A stretch of 63,646 bases of DNA, taken from NCBI GenBank assembly GCA_002298995.1, contig DBMO01000060.1, positions 1 through 63,646 of the forward strand. The letters run 5' to 3'. Below are positions 26,383 to 36,132 of the stretch, in pieces. The notes below the pieces were generated by a model. That model worked only from the letters and a program-made list of their open reading frames with translations, had not been told where the DNA came from and ran no database searches. This DNA comes from Desulfarculales bacterium UBA696 (lineage in GTDB: Bacteria > Desulfobacterota > Syntrophobacteria > Syntrophobacterales > Syntrophobacteraceae). The position numbers and the translations under genes were made by a program. The stretch's first letter is position 1, and every line of letters starts with the position of its first letter.

Positions 26383-27606
26383 TTGGACAGTCCGGTCCCA
26401 ATCCTCTTTGTCATCGGCAGTCTCGATCTGGGCGGCTCGGAGAAGCAGCTTTATCTTCTTTTAAAATATCTGGACCGTCAACGGTTCAGACCCTTTGTGG
26501 TCAGCTTATCGGAGGGAGGGTACTGGGTTCGGCCCATCCAGGAACTGGACGTTGAAGTGATCTCTCTGAAAAGGCGCGGCAGTTTTGAGATCAAGCGGCT
26601 AACAAAGCTGATCTCCATTATGAAGAAAACAGACCCAAGTATAGTGCATTCCTACCAGCCGCCTGCGAACAAGTATGCCACCATTGCTGCAATGATCGGA
26701 CGGTCGAACGGCAAGTTGATAATCAGCCGCAGGGGGCTCGCCTCCGACCCTGGAAACGATCAGTTGGTGCTCAGGGGACTTGACGACCTGATGTATCGAA
26801 CCGCCGACGCGGTGGTGTGCAATTCATGGTCTCTCCACAAGGACCTTAAAGAACGCTTCGACGGGAAGATCAACGCCGTGGTGATACCTAACGGTATGGA
26901 GGACTTCATGGCGTTGGAACACAGCAATAACCGCTCATCATTGAGAAGGGCTGCTGGGTTGCCGCGTGGTTCCCTGGTTATTGGCACGGTTGGTCGTCTG
27001 GTGCCCTTCAAGAACCACCCACTGTTTCTGGAGTTGGCGGCAAAGGTTGTAAAAAAGGAGCCGAGGGCCTATTTCGTAATAATAGGGGACGGTCCCATGT
27101 TGGACGAACTGCGAGATTATGCGGCAGAGCTGGACATTTACGACAGAGTCGTTTTCATGGGCCGACAAGAGAAAGTAACCCAGTTGTTGCCCCTCTTCGA
27201 TGTGTTTTTGTTCACTTCGATAAAAGACCGCTCGGGTGGCGAAGGATTGCCCAATGCGGTTATGGAAGCCATGATGTGCGGGCTCCCATGTATTGTGTCG
27301 AATGTGGGAGGAAGCGAGGAACTCTTCGAAGACGGTGAAGCCGGATACATGGTCGATCCCGAAGCGAAGGAAGATTGCCTGCGGAAGCTTCTTGCACTGC
27401 TGAGAGACAAGCCGCTTAGAGAGAGAATGGGCAAACTGGGGCAAGAGATCATGCTCCGCGATTATTCTGCCGAGCGGATGGGGCGGCGCTTTGCAGAACT
27501 GTATGATTCCGTTTTGGCTCGCGGCGCTAAACCTCCGATGAGCAACGCCCAGCGGAACCCCCTTCATTCCCGTGGATCGGGAATCCCTTCAGTCACCGAC
27601 CTGTGA
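26383..27606 (+). CDS. Glycosyltransferase family 4
   Basis: About 407 residues if translation begins at TTG 26383, which has an ideal GGGAGGT site 6 nt upstream; the in-frame ATG 26368 and GTG 26356 lie inside the previous gene and have none. GT-B fold: ILFVIGSLDLGGSEKQLYL at the start, VIGTVGRLVPFKNHPLFLEL, FVIIGDGPMLDEL, and GEGLPNAVMEAMMCGLPCIV. It is a paralogue-level neighbour of the enzyme at 25230 and probably adds the next sugar. The C-terminal ~25 residues are low-complexity and not conserved-looking. Confidence 0.88.
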   Translation: MDSPVPILFVIGSLDLGGSEKQLYLLLKYLDRQRFRPFVVSLSEGGYWVRPIQELDVEVISLKRRGSFEIKRLTKLISIMKKTDPSIVHSYQPPANKYATIAAMIGRSNGKLIISRRGLASDPGNDQLVLRGLDDLMYRTADAVVCNSWSLHKDLKERFDGKINAVVIPNGMEDFMALEHSNNRSSLRRAAGLPRGSLVIGTVGRLVPFKNHPLFLELAAKVVKKEPRAYFVIIGDGPMLDELRDYAAELDIYDRVVFMGRQEKVTQLLPLFDVFLFTSIKDRSGGEGLPNAVMEAMMCGLPCIVSNVGGSEELFEDGEAGYMVDPEAKEDCLRKLLALLRDKPLRERMGKLGQEIMLRDYSAERMGRRFAELYDSVLARGAKPPMSNAQRNPLHSRGSGIPSVTDL

Positions 27607-27664
27607 TGATGTGCCTGGTCTGTCCAACTTGATGCCTTAAACACCAGCCCGCCGGAGCCAATCG

Positions 27665-28867
27665 ATGAAGTATTCCGTTCTTGATGTCGTGATCTGTCCC
27701 GTGTGTCACAGCTCACTAAGATTGCAGGTTTTCGAGGAGATTCGCCTGACTGAAAAAACGGATGATGTCGGGTTCTCCATCCATGGCGAGTCTTGTTCGC
27801 ATCACGGCACGGATTTTAGGTTGGCCGCCGTTCGGGAAGCCAACTGGGCCGAGTGCATGACGCACGAGATAATGTCAGGAGTTCTGGAATGTGAGTGCGG
27901 AATGTGGTTCCCGATAATCCGCGGCGTGCCCAGATTGTTGCCCGAGGAGCTGCGCTCGGTGGTTTTGTCTTACTATCCGGAATTCTTCGAAAAGTATCAG
28001 GCAGATCTACCACCTCTTGGAAGTGAGGAAAAAACTCAGCTTGCCTCGGCCCTCGAGATTCAGGGCAAAAAAGACACCATCTACCGGTTCAGCTATGAGT
28101 GGAACGAGTTCAAAGACTACGACGATGATAACTTCTCCATAGGCATAGGCCCGATCGGGGATGGTTTATTTCGCGGGAAAAGTGTTCTCGATGCCGGCTG
28201 TGGGGCCGGGCGCCATGCAAAAGAAGCACGGCGTCACGGGGCGCGTGAAGTTTACGCCATGGACTTGAGCAACTCGGTGGATGCCGCATTCGAAAACACG
28301 ATGTCCGACAGCGGCATCCATGTCATCCAGGGCGACATCTTCCATCCCCCGTTCAGAAAGGCCTGTTTGGATCTTATATACAGCCTCTATGCGTTGCCTC
28401 ATACACATGATCCCCCGTCGGGTTTCCATGCCCTGGTTCCATGTCTAAACCCCACGGGATCTGTTGTGGTCTATCTATACAACAGCGAGCGCTGGCTGAG
28501 CTACAAGCTTCTAGGACTCATGCGCGGGCTAACAACCAGGCTTCCCAATCCCGTGGTAAGGTCTCTGGCTTTCGCTGTTGGCCTGGTTGATTTCGTACTG
28601 TTCATACAACCATACAACCTGTTGCACCGATTTGCCCCGATTCGTGCCGTCGTCGAAAAAATCACGCCTTCACATGTCAAGCTCTATGCTTCACGCAGCT
28701 TCAAAACCTGCTGCACCGATTGGATGGATCGTCTCTTCTATCCATATGTCCACTACTATTCACGGGAAGACGCGGTCCACTGGCTGGTAAGAGAGAACTT
28801 CGCGGAAAGCTCCATCCTGACGCTGGGCAATTACGGTCTAATTGTCCGGGGTACGGGTCCGGCCTGA
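27665..28867 (+). CDS. SAM-dependent methyltransferase with N-terminal zinc-ribbon-like region
   Basis: 400 residues. The first ~100 residues hold a Trm112-like segment: VICPVCHSSL and later LECECGMWFPIIRGVPRLLP, with a long insertion containing CSHHG between the cysteine pairs. The catalytic domain has motif I SVLDAGCGAGRHAKEA, YAMDLSN and GDIFHPPF, followed by a hydrophobic stretch that may touch the membrane. Such enzymes in polysaccharide loci methylate sugars or lipid-linked intermediates. It lies 58 bp behind the second GT4 gene. Confidence 0.82.
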   Translation: MKYSVLDVVICPVCHSSLRLQVFEEIRLTEKTDDVGFSIHGESCSHHGTDFRLAAVREANWAECMTHEIMSGVLECECGMWFPIIRGVPRLLPEELRSVVLSYYPEFFEKYQADLPPLGSEEKTQLASALEIQGKKDTIYRFSYEWNEFKDYDDDNFSIGIGPIGDGLFRGKSVLDAGCGAGRHAKEARRHGAREVYAMDLSNSVDAAFENTMSDSGIHVIQGDIFHPPFRKACLDLIYSLYALPHTHDPPSGFHALVPCLNPTGSVVVYLYNSERWLSYKLLGLMRGLTTRLPNPVVRSLAFAVGLVDFVLFIQPYNLLHRFAPIRAVVEKITPSHVKLYASRSFKTCCTDWMDRLFYPYVHYYSREDAVHWLVRENFAESSILTLGNYGLIVRGTGPA

Positions 28868-28916
28868 GCGCATCGGCGATTGCCCGCATAACCATTCCGG
28901 CCGGAGGGACAGCAGG

Positions 28917-30104
28917 ATGAAAATTCTAAAGATCGACAATCCTCGGCAACTGGCCCCATACGCCGACGCCTGGGACAAATTGCTCGCGGCCAATACCGGC
29001 AGCAGCACCATCTTCCTTACCCAGGAATGGATTCTCAACTGGTGGAAATTTTTTAGCAACGGCAAGAAACTGTCCATCCTGATGCTTTTTGACGGTCCGA
29101 GGCTGGCGGGCATGGCCCCGCTGGTGATAATCGAAAAAAGTTCGATAATATCCCCGTTTAGCATCATTCGCTTCATAGGGACCGGAGTGGCCGATCATTT
29201 GGACTTCTGCATCGATTCCGAATTGCACTATGAGGGGATGAGCCGGATATTCGAATTCATTATGAACGATTTGTCATGGGACGCCCTGGACTTGCATGAT
29301 ATCCCGGATGATTCCCGCAACGTGCCCGTAATCAAGGAACTGCTGGAACGACACGGTCTTACCCATTCGATACAGGAATCTATCGTATGCCCATTCCTTA
29401 GCATCAACGGCCACGCATGGGATTCATTTTATGCTGCCAGAAGGTCGAAATCGACGCGTCAGGATTTGCGGCGGCGTCACCGCAGACTGAGTGAAATGGG
29501 ATCGGTGGCTTTTTGCAGGCATGAGGAACCGGAGGATGTAGAAAGAATCTTCCCCCAACTCTTTTCGGTCTATGACAAAAGGTGGGAAAATAAAAATCTT
29601 TCCATCAGTTTCACCGGAAGGCTCGAGAGTCTGTTCTATCGAGGCGTTGCCGCCGATCTTGCGCGCCTTGGCAAGCTTCATCTGTTGACCATGGAACTGG
29701 ATGGCCGGGTGATAGCCTTCACACTTTCAGTCTTTCAGGGGTCCCAGTTCACCTGGTTGATCACGGCATATAACCCCGAATTCGACAAGTATTTCCCGGG
29801 TGAGCTTATTCTGGCTCAGTTGCTTGAAGAAATTATTCGATCCGGTCGTTTTAATGAATTTGATTTCACGCGTGGCGACGAACCCTACAAATTTAAATGG
29901 ACGGACGACAAACGGCTCAATTTGCGCATCCTGGCCGGGAATCGCGGGTTGTCGGGCAAAATCCCTTTCTATTCGCTTCTGTCCTACTCAGCTCTCAGAA
30001 GACGGGCCAAGCGATCCAGCATGCTGCGCAGAATCAAGCTGGACCTTCTTGGAAGAATTACGCCGCCTGGGAATTCCCAAAACAAACAATTCCGGGCTGA
30101 ATAG
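28917..30104 (+). CDS. FemAB/CelD-like GNAT acyltransferase
   Basis: 395 residues from ATG 28917 (ribosome binding site GGAGGGACAGCAGG). Double-GNAT fold of the BcsL/CelD type: FLTQEWILNWWKFFS near the N-terminus and, in the second half, LHLLTMELDGRVIAFTLSVF with the closing FDFTRGDEPYKFKWTDD, the standard signature of this family. Homologues in EPS and exosortase loci are annotated FemAB-related; they transfer acyl or aminoacyl groups to amino groups. Here the partner amino group could be made by the NodB deacetylases next door. That pathway is inferred. Confidence 0.85.
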   Translation: MKILKIDNPRQLAPYADAWDKLLAANTGSSTIFLTQEWILNWWKFFSNGKKLSILMLFDGPRLAGMAPLVIIEKSSIISPFSIIRFIGTGVADHLDFCIDSELHYEGMSRIFEFIMNDLSWDALDLHDIPDDSRNVPVIKELLERHGLTHSIQESIVCPFLSINGHAWDSFYAARRSKSTRQDLRRRHRRLSEMGSVAFCRHEEPEDVERIFPQLFSVYDKRWENKNLSISFTGRLESLFYRGVAADLARLGKLHLLTMELDGRVIAFTLSVFQGSQFTWLITAYNPEFDKYFPGELILAQLLEEIIRSGRFNEFDFTRGDEPYKFKWTDDKRLNLRILAGNRGLSGKIPFYSLLSYSALRRRAKRSSMLRRIKLDLLGRITPPGNSQNKQFRAE

Positions 30105-30108
30105 TGCA

Positions 30109-31014
30109 ATGCACCCTAGGAGCTTTCTCAAAAATAGCTTCACAAAACTGATGAATACGTCCGCGGCGCCTCTTTACCGCATCTTCAAGATAAAGAGACG
30201 CTTCTTGCCGGATGCCAGGATTCCCATCCTGACGTATCACAAAATCACCGATATCGACTTTGGTGTAGATGCTTTCTGGAACGTCCCGCCTTCTTTGTTT
30301 GCACGGCATATGGCCTGTCTAGCCGCCGAAGGATTCAAGGTATTGGCGCTCCATGAGTTGTACGACTGCATTTCCATGAAGGCGGAAATACCGAGGGATT
30401 CCGTCGTACTCACCTTCGACGACGGTTACGCCAATGTCTTTCGGTACGCTTATCCAGTACTCAAGGAATACGGCTTTCCGGCAACCATCTTTCTGACAGG
30501 AGACTATAGCGGCGGCAAAAATCTCTACTGGTGGGACCGTGAAGTCGCTGAAAGAAGGCCCGACCTGTACGAGGATGTTCGCGTCCTGAACTGGGATGAG
30601 ATCAAAGAGATGCAATCCTCGAAACTCATAACTTTTGGCTCGCACTCCATGTCTCACCAGCATCTCGGTCAACTTCCGAGGCCAAGAATCGAGTACGAAC
30701 TCCGGCAGTCCAGGGCCTACCTCGAGAAGAGACTCAACCAGCCAGTCAGGTTTTTTGCATATCCAGGCGGAATCAGAGCATACGGAGACATCAGCGAAGA
30801 GACCGACCTGCTGCTTGTCGAAAGCGGATACCAATTGGCGTGCACGTCCGAGACGGGCCGGAACAGCCTGCGGGACAATCTCTATGCGCTAAAGCGCATC
30901 GGAATGGGCCGCAATGATTCGCCAAGCCTGTTCCGGGCAAAACTGATCGGCGGATATGACTGGGTGAAGTGGCCTCAGCGAGCTTTCCACGGAATGTTCA
31001 AAAACCCCTGGTAG
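30109..31014 (+). CDS. NodB-type polysaccharide deacetylase
   Basis: About 301 residues from ATG 30109; ATG 30151 is an alternative, and neither has a good ribosome binding site, so coupling to the gene ending at 30104 is likely. NodB motifs: VVLTFDDGYANVF (catalytic and metal Asp), FGSHSMSHQHL (metal His pair), FFAYPGGIRAYGD. It removes N-acetyl groups from amino sugars of the polymer. There is no clear signal peptide, although the basic/hydrophobic start may associate with the membrane. A second NodB enzyme is at 33612. Confidence 0.85.
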   Translation: MHPRSFLKNSFTKLMNTSAAPLYRIFKIKRRFLPDARIPILTYHKITDIDFGVDAFWNVPPSLFARHMACLAAEGFKVLALHELYDCISMKAEIPRDSVVLTFDDGYANVFRYAYPVLKEYGFPATIFLTGDYSGGKNLYWWDREVAERRPDLYEDVRVLNWDEIKEMQSSKLITFGSHSMSHQHLGQLPRPRIEYELRQSRAYLEKRLNQPVRFFAYPGGIRAYGDISEETDLLLVESGYQLACTSETGRNSLRDNLYALKRIGMGRNDSPSLFRAKLIGGYDWVKWPQRAFHGMFKNPW

Positions 31015-31049
31015 TTTAAATCGGATGACCCCACCCACCTGGAGTTGTA

Positions 31050-32411
31050 ATGAAACGAATAGCATTCATCATGTCAACGTTTCCAACCCTTACCGAAACG
31101 TTCGTTGCCGGAGAAATCAAATTACTCAAAAGTAGATTTCCGCAAAGTAAGATTTACTCACTGAGACCACCATTCGATGAGATCCTGCATGCGGAATCGC
31201 GGGAATTAATGAAGCAGACCACCTATTTGCCCTCATCCTTATCGGCCGCATCCCTGAAATCGAACTTGCGCAGCCTGCTGCGAAGTCCCCTGCGATACCT
31301 GCGGGCATTGATGTATGTCCTTTCCCACACTATCGCCAATCCCCTGCACATGCTTAAGACCCTCTATCTTTTTCCTCAGGCGGTGCACCTTGCGAGCCTT
31401 TTGAAAAACGACGGGATCGACCATGCCCATTCTCATTGGGCCGGATACCCCACTACCACGGCCCTGATAGTCTCACAACTTAACGAAATCCCGTTTAGTT
31501 TTACCTCTCATGCGTGCGACATGAGCATGATGAAAACGATGATGGCTGAAAAAGTGCGAAAAGCCGCTTTCGTGGTGACATGCACGGCAGACAATATTCG
31601 GTATTTGTCCACATTTCTGCCGCGGGAGCAATTGAGGAAGGTAAGAGTCAACTATCACGGTTCCAACCTGGAGAAATTCCATCCAAATCTACGTTGCCCC
31701 AAGGTTACAAGCGCGAAGCTCATCCTGTCGTGTGCCGACCTTCACGAACGAAAGGGGTTTCCCTATCTGCTGAGGGCCCTGGCGCTGCTGAAGGACAAAG
31801 GAGAAGAGTTTTATTGTTTCATTATCGGAGAAGGTCCTCAACGTCCACTTTTGGAAAAAATGATCGCGGAACTCGGATTGGGAAACTGTGTGGAAATGCC
31901 CGGGGCAGTAACCCAGGAAGCACTGATCGGCTACTACTCCTTATGCACCATCTTTGTCTTGCCCTGTGTCCATCAGCACCTACAATTTTTTCGCAAGAAC
32001 GTCGATCTGGACAGATACAAGATCCTCGAATGCAAACTTAGCGGAGGAGAAGCCATCCAGAAGGACGGCATCCCTAATGTGCTCGTTGAAGCCATGGCCA
32101 TGAAAGTCCCAGTCATATCCACAAAAATTGCCGCTATTCCTGAACTCATTAAAAACGGCGAAAACGGACTGCTGGTTCATGAAAGAAACCCGGATGAACT
32201 CTGCACAGCAATCCAACTTCTTCTCGGTGACAGTGATTTAAGGTTCAAGTTGGGTGAAAACGGCTACAGAACCGTGTACGAAAAATTTGATCGCGGCAAA
32301 AATATTGAAGATCTTGTCGAGATCTTTTGTCAACACGGTTCTTCGCATGGGGTCCCCGAAGAAGTGCCACTGCGGATAATGAAAGAACAAGCTCCATCCC
32401 GCCCTGTTTAG
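31050..32411 (+). CDS. Glycosyltransferase family 4 (colanic-acid type)
   Basis: 453 residues. It begins AFIMSTFPTLTETFVAGEI, typical of the WcaL/AmsK-like subgroup, with HAHSHWAGYPTTTALI in the acceptor domain, LILSCADLHERKGFPYLLRA and IIGEGPQRPLLEKMI, and the donor motif GIPNVLVEAMAMKVPVISTK. The start has a GGAGTTGTA stretch upstream. It lies 35 bp after the first deacetylase. Specificity unknown. Confidence 0.9.
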   Translation: MKRIAFIMSTFPTLTETFVAGEIKLLKSRFPQSKIYSLRPPFDEILHAESRELMKQTTYLPSSLSAASLKSNLRSLLRSPLRYLRALMYVLSHTIANPLHMLKTLYLFPQAVHLASLLKNDGIDHAHSHWAGYPTTTALIVSQLNEIPFSFTSHACDMSMMKTMMAEKVRKAAFVVTCTADNIRYLSTFLPREQLRKVRVNYHGSNLEKFHPNLRCPKVTSAKLILSCADLHERKGFPYLLRALALLKDKGEEFYCFIIGEGPQRPLLEKMIAELGLGNCVEMPGAVTQEALIGYYSLCTIFVLPCVHQHLQFFRKNVDLDRYKILECKLSGGEAIQKDGIPNVLVEAMAMKVPVISTKIAAIPELIKNGENGLLVHERNPDELCTAIQLLLGDSDLRFKLGENGYRTVYEKFDRGKNIEDLVEIFCQHGSSHGVPEEVPLRIMKEQAPSRPV

Positions 32412-32450
32412 CTTCCAAGAAATCTTGCTCCCATCAGCCTTATCCGTCAT

Positions 32451-32491
32451 GGGCGCCTGACGCAAAAAAGCGCCATGTTCGCAAAGCGCCC
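32451..32491 (+). other. Intercistronic hairpin
   Basis: GGGCGC at 32451 can pair with GCGCCC at 32486, or the inner GGCGC with GCGCC around an A-rich loop. It is a 125-bp spacer between two glycosyltransferase genes and could be a pause or weak terminator inside the operon, a natural substrate for the antiterminator. Confidence 0.35.
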
Positions 32492-32536
32492 GATCCGGTG
32501 TAGCAGTCACCGGTCCTTGCATAATCGAGAGGTGCC

Positions 32537-33625
32537 ATGGAACCTATACTAGACGAACGCCCATTGGCTACTGTCATTATCCCGGCCCGTAATGAAGAGA
32601 ACTTTATCGAGCCTTGTCTCCGTTCATTGGTCGAGCAGGATTATCCTCAAGGCAAAATGGAGATCCTGGTGATTGACGGCCTCAGCGAAGACAAGACGGT
32701 GACCATCGTCGAAAATCTGGCCTTGACCCATACCAACATCAAAGTTCTCCGAAATCCTGACCGGATCATCCCGTCGGCCCTTAATATCGGAATAAGATAT
32801 TCCACAGGCCAGATTATTTTACGCGCCGATGCCCACACTACCTACGCCCCAGATTATGTCCGCAAATGCATCGAGCTTCTTTTGAGCACCGGTGCTTCCA
32901 ATGTGGGCGGAGTCATAAAGCCCATCGGAACTGATCTGAGGTCGAAGTCCATCGCAATCGCCGTCAGCTCGCCTTTCGGTGTTGGAAATGCTTACCACCG
33001 GTTTGCCAGAAAACCCATGTGGGTCGATTCCGTTGCATTCGGGTGCTGGAGAAAATCGACTTTGATCACACTTGGGGGCTACGACGAAACCTATCTGGCC
33101 AACGAAGACTATGAGCTGAATTACCGCTTGCGCTCTAAAGGGGGGAAAATCCTTTTATCCCCTGAGGTGAAGAGCAGATATTTCTCGCAATGCTCCCTTA
33201 GAGGTTTGATGAGGCAGTATTTTCGATATGGCAAGTGGAAAGTAAGAATGCTCGTCGCCTACCCTGAATCCATTGTTTTCAGGCAGGCGGCGCCCCCTCT
33301 CTTTGTTGGTTCATTGCTCGCAGCCCTATGCCTGATTCCTCTCAGCATCATTCCGTTTATCCTGGTCGCCGGGCCGTACGCGCTGCTCAATCTGCTTTTC
33401 TCATGCCGGGCTGCACTCAAAAACGGCCTCAAATGCTGTTTGTTCCTGCCTGCCGCATTTTTTACGATCCACATCTCTTGGGGGGCAGGGTTCTTCGCGG
33501 GAATCAAGGCTTTTGGCTTCCCGGGCTTCATTAAAGCCCTGCGGACACGAAAACCTCGAAAGGCCGCTGCTTCCTCTTATTGGACCAGAGATACCCGGAG
33601 ACCAACAAGTAATGGATGGTTTTAA
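32537..33625 (+). CDS. Glycosyltransferase family 2, membrane-anchored
   Basis: 362 residues. GT-A domain: ATVIIPARNEENFIEPCL, ILVIDGLSEDKTV, LRADAHTTY (the D-x-D-like metal site), YDETYLANEDYELNYRL. Two or three C-terminal hydrophobic segments anchor it in the membrane (LFVGSLLAALCLIPLSII and following). Family members close to this layout use UDP-sugars for EPS; the ExoA-type succinoglycan transferase is similar. Its 3' end overlaps the start of the next deacetylase by 14 bp. Ribosome binding site GAGAGG before ATG 32537. Confidence 0.88.
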   Translation: MEPILDERPLATVIIPARNEENFIEPCLRSLVEQDYPQGKMEILVIDGLSEDKTVTIVENLALTHTNIKVLRNPDRIIPSALNIGIRYSTGQIILRADAHTTYAPDYVRKCIELLLSTGASNVGGVIKPIGTDLRSKSIAIAVSSPFGVGNAYHRFARKPMWVDSVAFGCWRKSTLITLGGYDETYLANEDYELNYRLRSKGGKILLSPEVKSRYFSQCSLRGLMRQYFRYGKWKVRMLVAYPESIVFRQAAPPLFVGSLLAALCLIPLSIIPFILVAGPYALLNLLFSCRAALKNGLKCCLFLPAAFFTIHISWGAGFFAGIKAFGFPGFIKALRTRKPRKAAASSYWTRDTRRPTSNGWF

Positions 33626-34694
33626 ACAATTCTGCAAGGCGGGGATTGCAAAAGGTCTGTTCCAGGGTCGCTTACTCAACCCTTGCAAACAGGGCCGGCT
33701 TTACACAGGCAGCGGAGTTATCCTTCAGTACCACTCCGTAAGCCACCCGAGATCGAGTTACCACTACCTCAACCCCGGCTTGTCTGTCACACCCGAAGAC
33801 TTCGAGAGGCAAATCGCATTTGTGACAAGATATTTTCGTGTGGTTTCATTGGACCAACTCCTTGCGAACGCAAAGGATCAGGAAATATGCGAGACCCTGT
33901 TTGCCATCACCTTCGATGACGGGTATCGAGACAATTATATTCACGCTTTCCCCATTCTGCGCAAATACGACGTACCGGCGACCTTCTACCTGACAACCGA
34001 ATGCATTGACGGCGGCTTATTTCTCTGGACCTCGGAACTGCGCTATCTAATTTTGAAATCGCCCAAATTCCGCATGCATCTTTCCTCTCTGTCCGAAGAG
34101 TTTGCCCTGGACACCGTGCCAAACCGAATGAAGAGTTTGGAAAAGATCAAGGGGCGTCTGGGCACCATGTCTCGCCGGGAGCGGGAGGATGTCCTCTCGG
34201 AGGTCTGCCACGAGACCGGTGTTAGGGACATGACACCCCTGAAAGCCACGATGCTCAACTGGGATGATGTCAGGACGATGTGCCGAGCGGGTATGAGCTT
34301 CGGGTCCCACACTCTGTCCCATCCCTCTCTGCCGCATATACCGCTCGATGAAGCAAAAAAAGAGATCATCGAGTCGCGGGAGTCTTTGAGCGCCCGCCTG
34401 GGCAAGGAGATCTCGCACTTCAGTTACCCCAACCCGGGCAATCACCTCAATTTCAGTACGGAACTGAAACAGATATTGAAGAATGCCGGGTACAGGTCTG
34501 CAACTACATCCATGCAGGGGTACGTTTCCCACGGATACGACCCCTTTGAGCTGAAAAGAAAGGGGATTTACAGGGCTTACAGCAATCTTCCAGACTTCTA
34601 TTTTTTGATTAAAAAGGAAGCCATTCTCCAACGATTGAACAGCTTCGTCGGCACGAAATGGCTCAAATCATCACAAAGGACAAGGTGCACATGA
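33612..34694 (+). CDS. NodB-type polysaccharide deacetylase
   Basis: 360 residues from ATG 33612, inside the end of the GT2 gene. NodB motifs: VILQYHSVSHP, FAITFDDGYRDNYIHAFPIL, MSFGSHTLSHPSLPHIP and FSYPNPGNHLN. The catalytic Asp of TFDDG and the His pair of SHTLSH are present. It is the second deacetylase in 3 kb; the two are only distantly similar, so they probably act on different residues or positions of the polymer. The stop overlaps the ATP-grasp start (ATGA). Confidence 0.85.
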   Translation: MDGFKQFCKAGIAKGLFQGRLLNPCKQGRLYTGSGVILQYHSVSHPRSSYHYLNPGLSVTPEDFERQIAFVTRYFRVVSLDQLLANAKDQEICETLFAITFDDGYRDNYIHAFPILRKYDVPATFYLTTECIDGGLFLWTSELRYLILKSPKFRMHLSSLSEEFALDTVPNRMKSLEKIKGRLGTMSRREREDVLSEVCHETGVRDMTPLKATMLNWDDVRTMCRAGMSFGSHTLSHPSLPHIPLDEAKKEIIESRESLSARLGKEISHFSYPNPGNHLNFSTELKQILKNAGYRSATTSMQGYVSHGYDPFELKRKGIYRAYSNLPDFYFLIKKEAILQRLNSFVGTKWLKSSQRTRCT

Positions 34695-35893
34695 TGAGAA
34701 TCGATCATACGAAACCCGCGGCGGTGGTGCTTGGATTGGGGCAAAACGGCCTGGCGACGGTGCGCTCGCTTGGCCGGCATGGGATTCCAGTGATCGGGAT
34801 CGACCAGGACTTTCGAAACTACACGGCACGCACACGCTATTGCAGAAAAATAATGACCGCAAAATACGAGGAGGGAGACCATCTGATAGAGGTTCTGGTG
34901 GAATTGGGAAAGAGCCTGCCCCGGAAGGGATTGATTTTTCCTTCGGGGGATTTCCCCTTATTCCTGACTTCGGAAAGGCGTGAGCTGCTTGAAGACTACT
35001 ATCACTTCTCCTTTCCCAGCAAGGATGTGGTGAGACTGACGCTCGACAAAAACAGATTCTATAAATTCGCCTCTGAAAAGAACTTCGTAATCCCGCAAAC
35101 CTTTTTCCCTTCGGGCTCCGATGACTGCCGCAAAATTGCCAAAGAGGTCAATTTTCCCTGCATCATCAAACCGTTCCAGCCTAATCTGGGCTGGCGAAAA
35201 CGTTTCCCCGGCCAGAAGCTTTTCGTGGCGGACGGCCCGGAATCCTTGCTGCGCCTCTACGAAGACCTCTTCGTGGTGCACGATGCCCTGATCATTCAGG
35301 AGTTGATCCCCGGCGACGACAGCCAATTGTCATTCTCCCTCACCTATTTTGACAAGTCGTCTCAGCCCCTTGGCTTGTTCACCGGCCATAAGGTGCGCCA
35401 GTATCCTCCGAGATTCGGTACATCCAGTTTGGCCGAGAGCCGCTGGGATGCCCGCATCGCGGAACAAACCGTCAACATCCTCCAGGCAATGCAATACACG
35501 GGATATGGCTCCGTGGAGTTCAAATGGGACCCACGGGAGGAAGTATTCAAGGTCCTGGAGGTCACCGCAAGGACATGGTTTCCTCATGGCATCAGCACGG
35601 CATGCAATCTCAACCTGGTTCTGATGGCTTATTGCGATCAATTCGGATTACCCGGGCCGCAGGCCAACGGGTTCCGTGACGGGGTGAAATGGGTGCACGA
35701 AGAAAGAGATTTAAGGTCCTCGCTTAAAAGACTGCGGGCAAGGGAACTAACCTTTATGCAGTGGATCGGGTCTTACCGGGGAAATCGAACCTATGCGATT
35801 TCGGCCTGGGATGATCCTGCTCCGCTTCTCCACATGCTGGGCAATCTCCTGGGTGTTCCATGGCGGTATGTTGCCAGGTCGCTGCCGTGGTGA
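34691..35893 (+). CDS. ATP-grasp ligase
   Basis: 400 residues from ATG 34691, overlapping the deacetylase stop. An N-terminal Rossmann-like part (AVVLGLGQNGLATVRSLGRH, GIPVIGIDQD) is followed by the ATP-grasp domain: LTLDKNRFYKFASEKNFVIP, FPCIIKPFQPN with the ATP-binding lysine, ALIIQELIPGDDSQL and YGSVEFKWDPREEVFKVLEV with metal-binding acids, then TARTWF. Enzymes of this group join a carboxylate to an amine. Next to two deacetylases and a FemAB-like enzyme, it may attach an amino acid or other acid to a deacetylated sugar. This is inferred; a free metabolite is equally possible. Confidence 0.82.
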   Translation: MMRIDHTKPAAVVLGLGQNGLATVRSLGRHGIPVIGIDQDFRNYTARTRYCRKIMTAKYEEGDHLIEVLVELGKSLPRKGLIFPSGDFPLFLTSERRELLEDYYHFSFPSKDVVRLTLDKNRFYKFASEKNFVIPQTFFPSGSDDCRKIAKEVNFPCIIKPFQPNLGWRKRFPGQKLFVADGPESLLRLYEDLFVVHDALIIQELIPGDDSQLSFSLTYFDKSSQPLGLFTGHKVRQYPPRFGTSSLAESRWDARIAEQTVNILQAMQYTGYGSVEFKWDPREEVFKVLEVTARTWFPHGISTACNLNLVLMAYCDQFGLPGPQANGFRDGVKWVHEERDLRSSLKRLRARELTFMQWIGSYRGNRTYAISAWDDPAPLLHMLGNLLGVPWRYVARSLPW

Positions 35894-36132
35894 GGCATTG
35901 TCCGGCCAGACATTAAAGACATCATCTTTTGCCTACGGAGAAGTAGTTGCTTGGAAGAGCGTGTGAGTTGGTGTTTTCGGTAAGGTTACCGTGGCTCTCC
36001 GGCCTCAGGGTACTCGATGCACGGCTACGATGAGCCTGTCCGGCTCCCAGGATGCTGGCGCAGCGGCTGGCGGCTGGAAAATCTCGACTCCAGGGTATCA
36101 CTCAATTTGATTACAACAAAAGGAGGAATCAC

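Noticed and set aside
32475..32495. Second c-di-GMP riboswitch (GCAAAGCG)
   Set aside because: The word matches by chance; the surrounding GEMM-I core motifs are missing.
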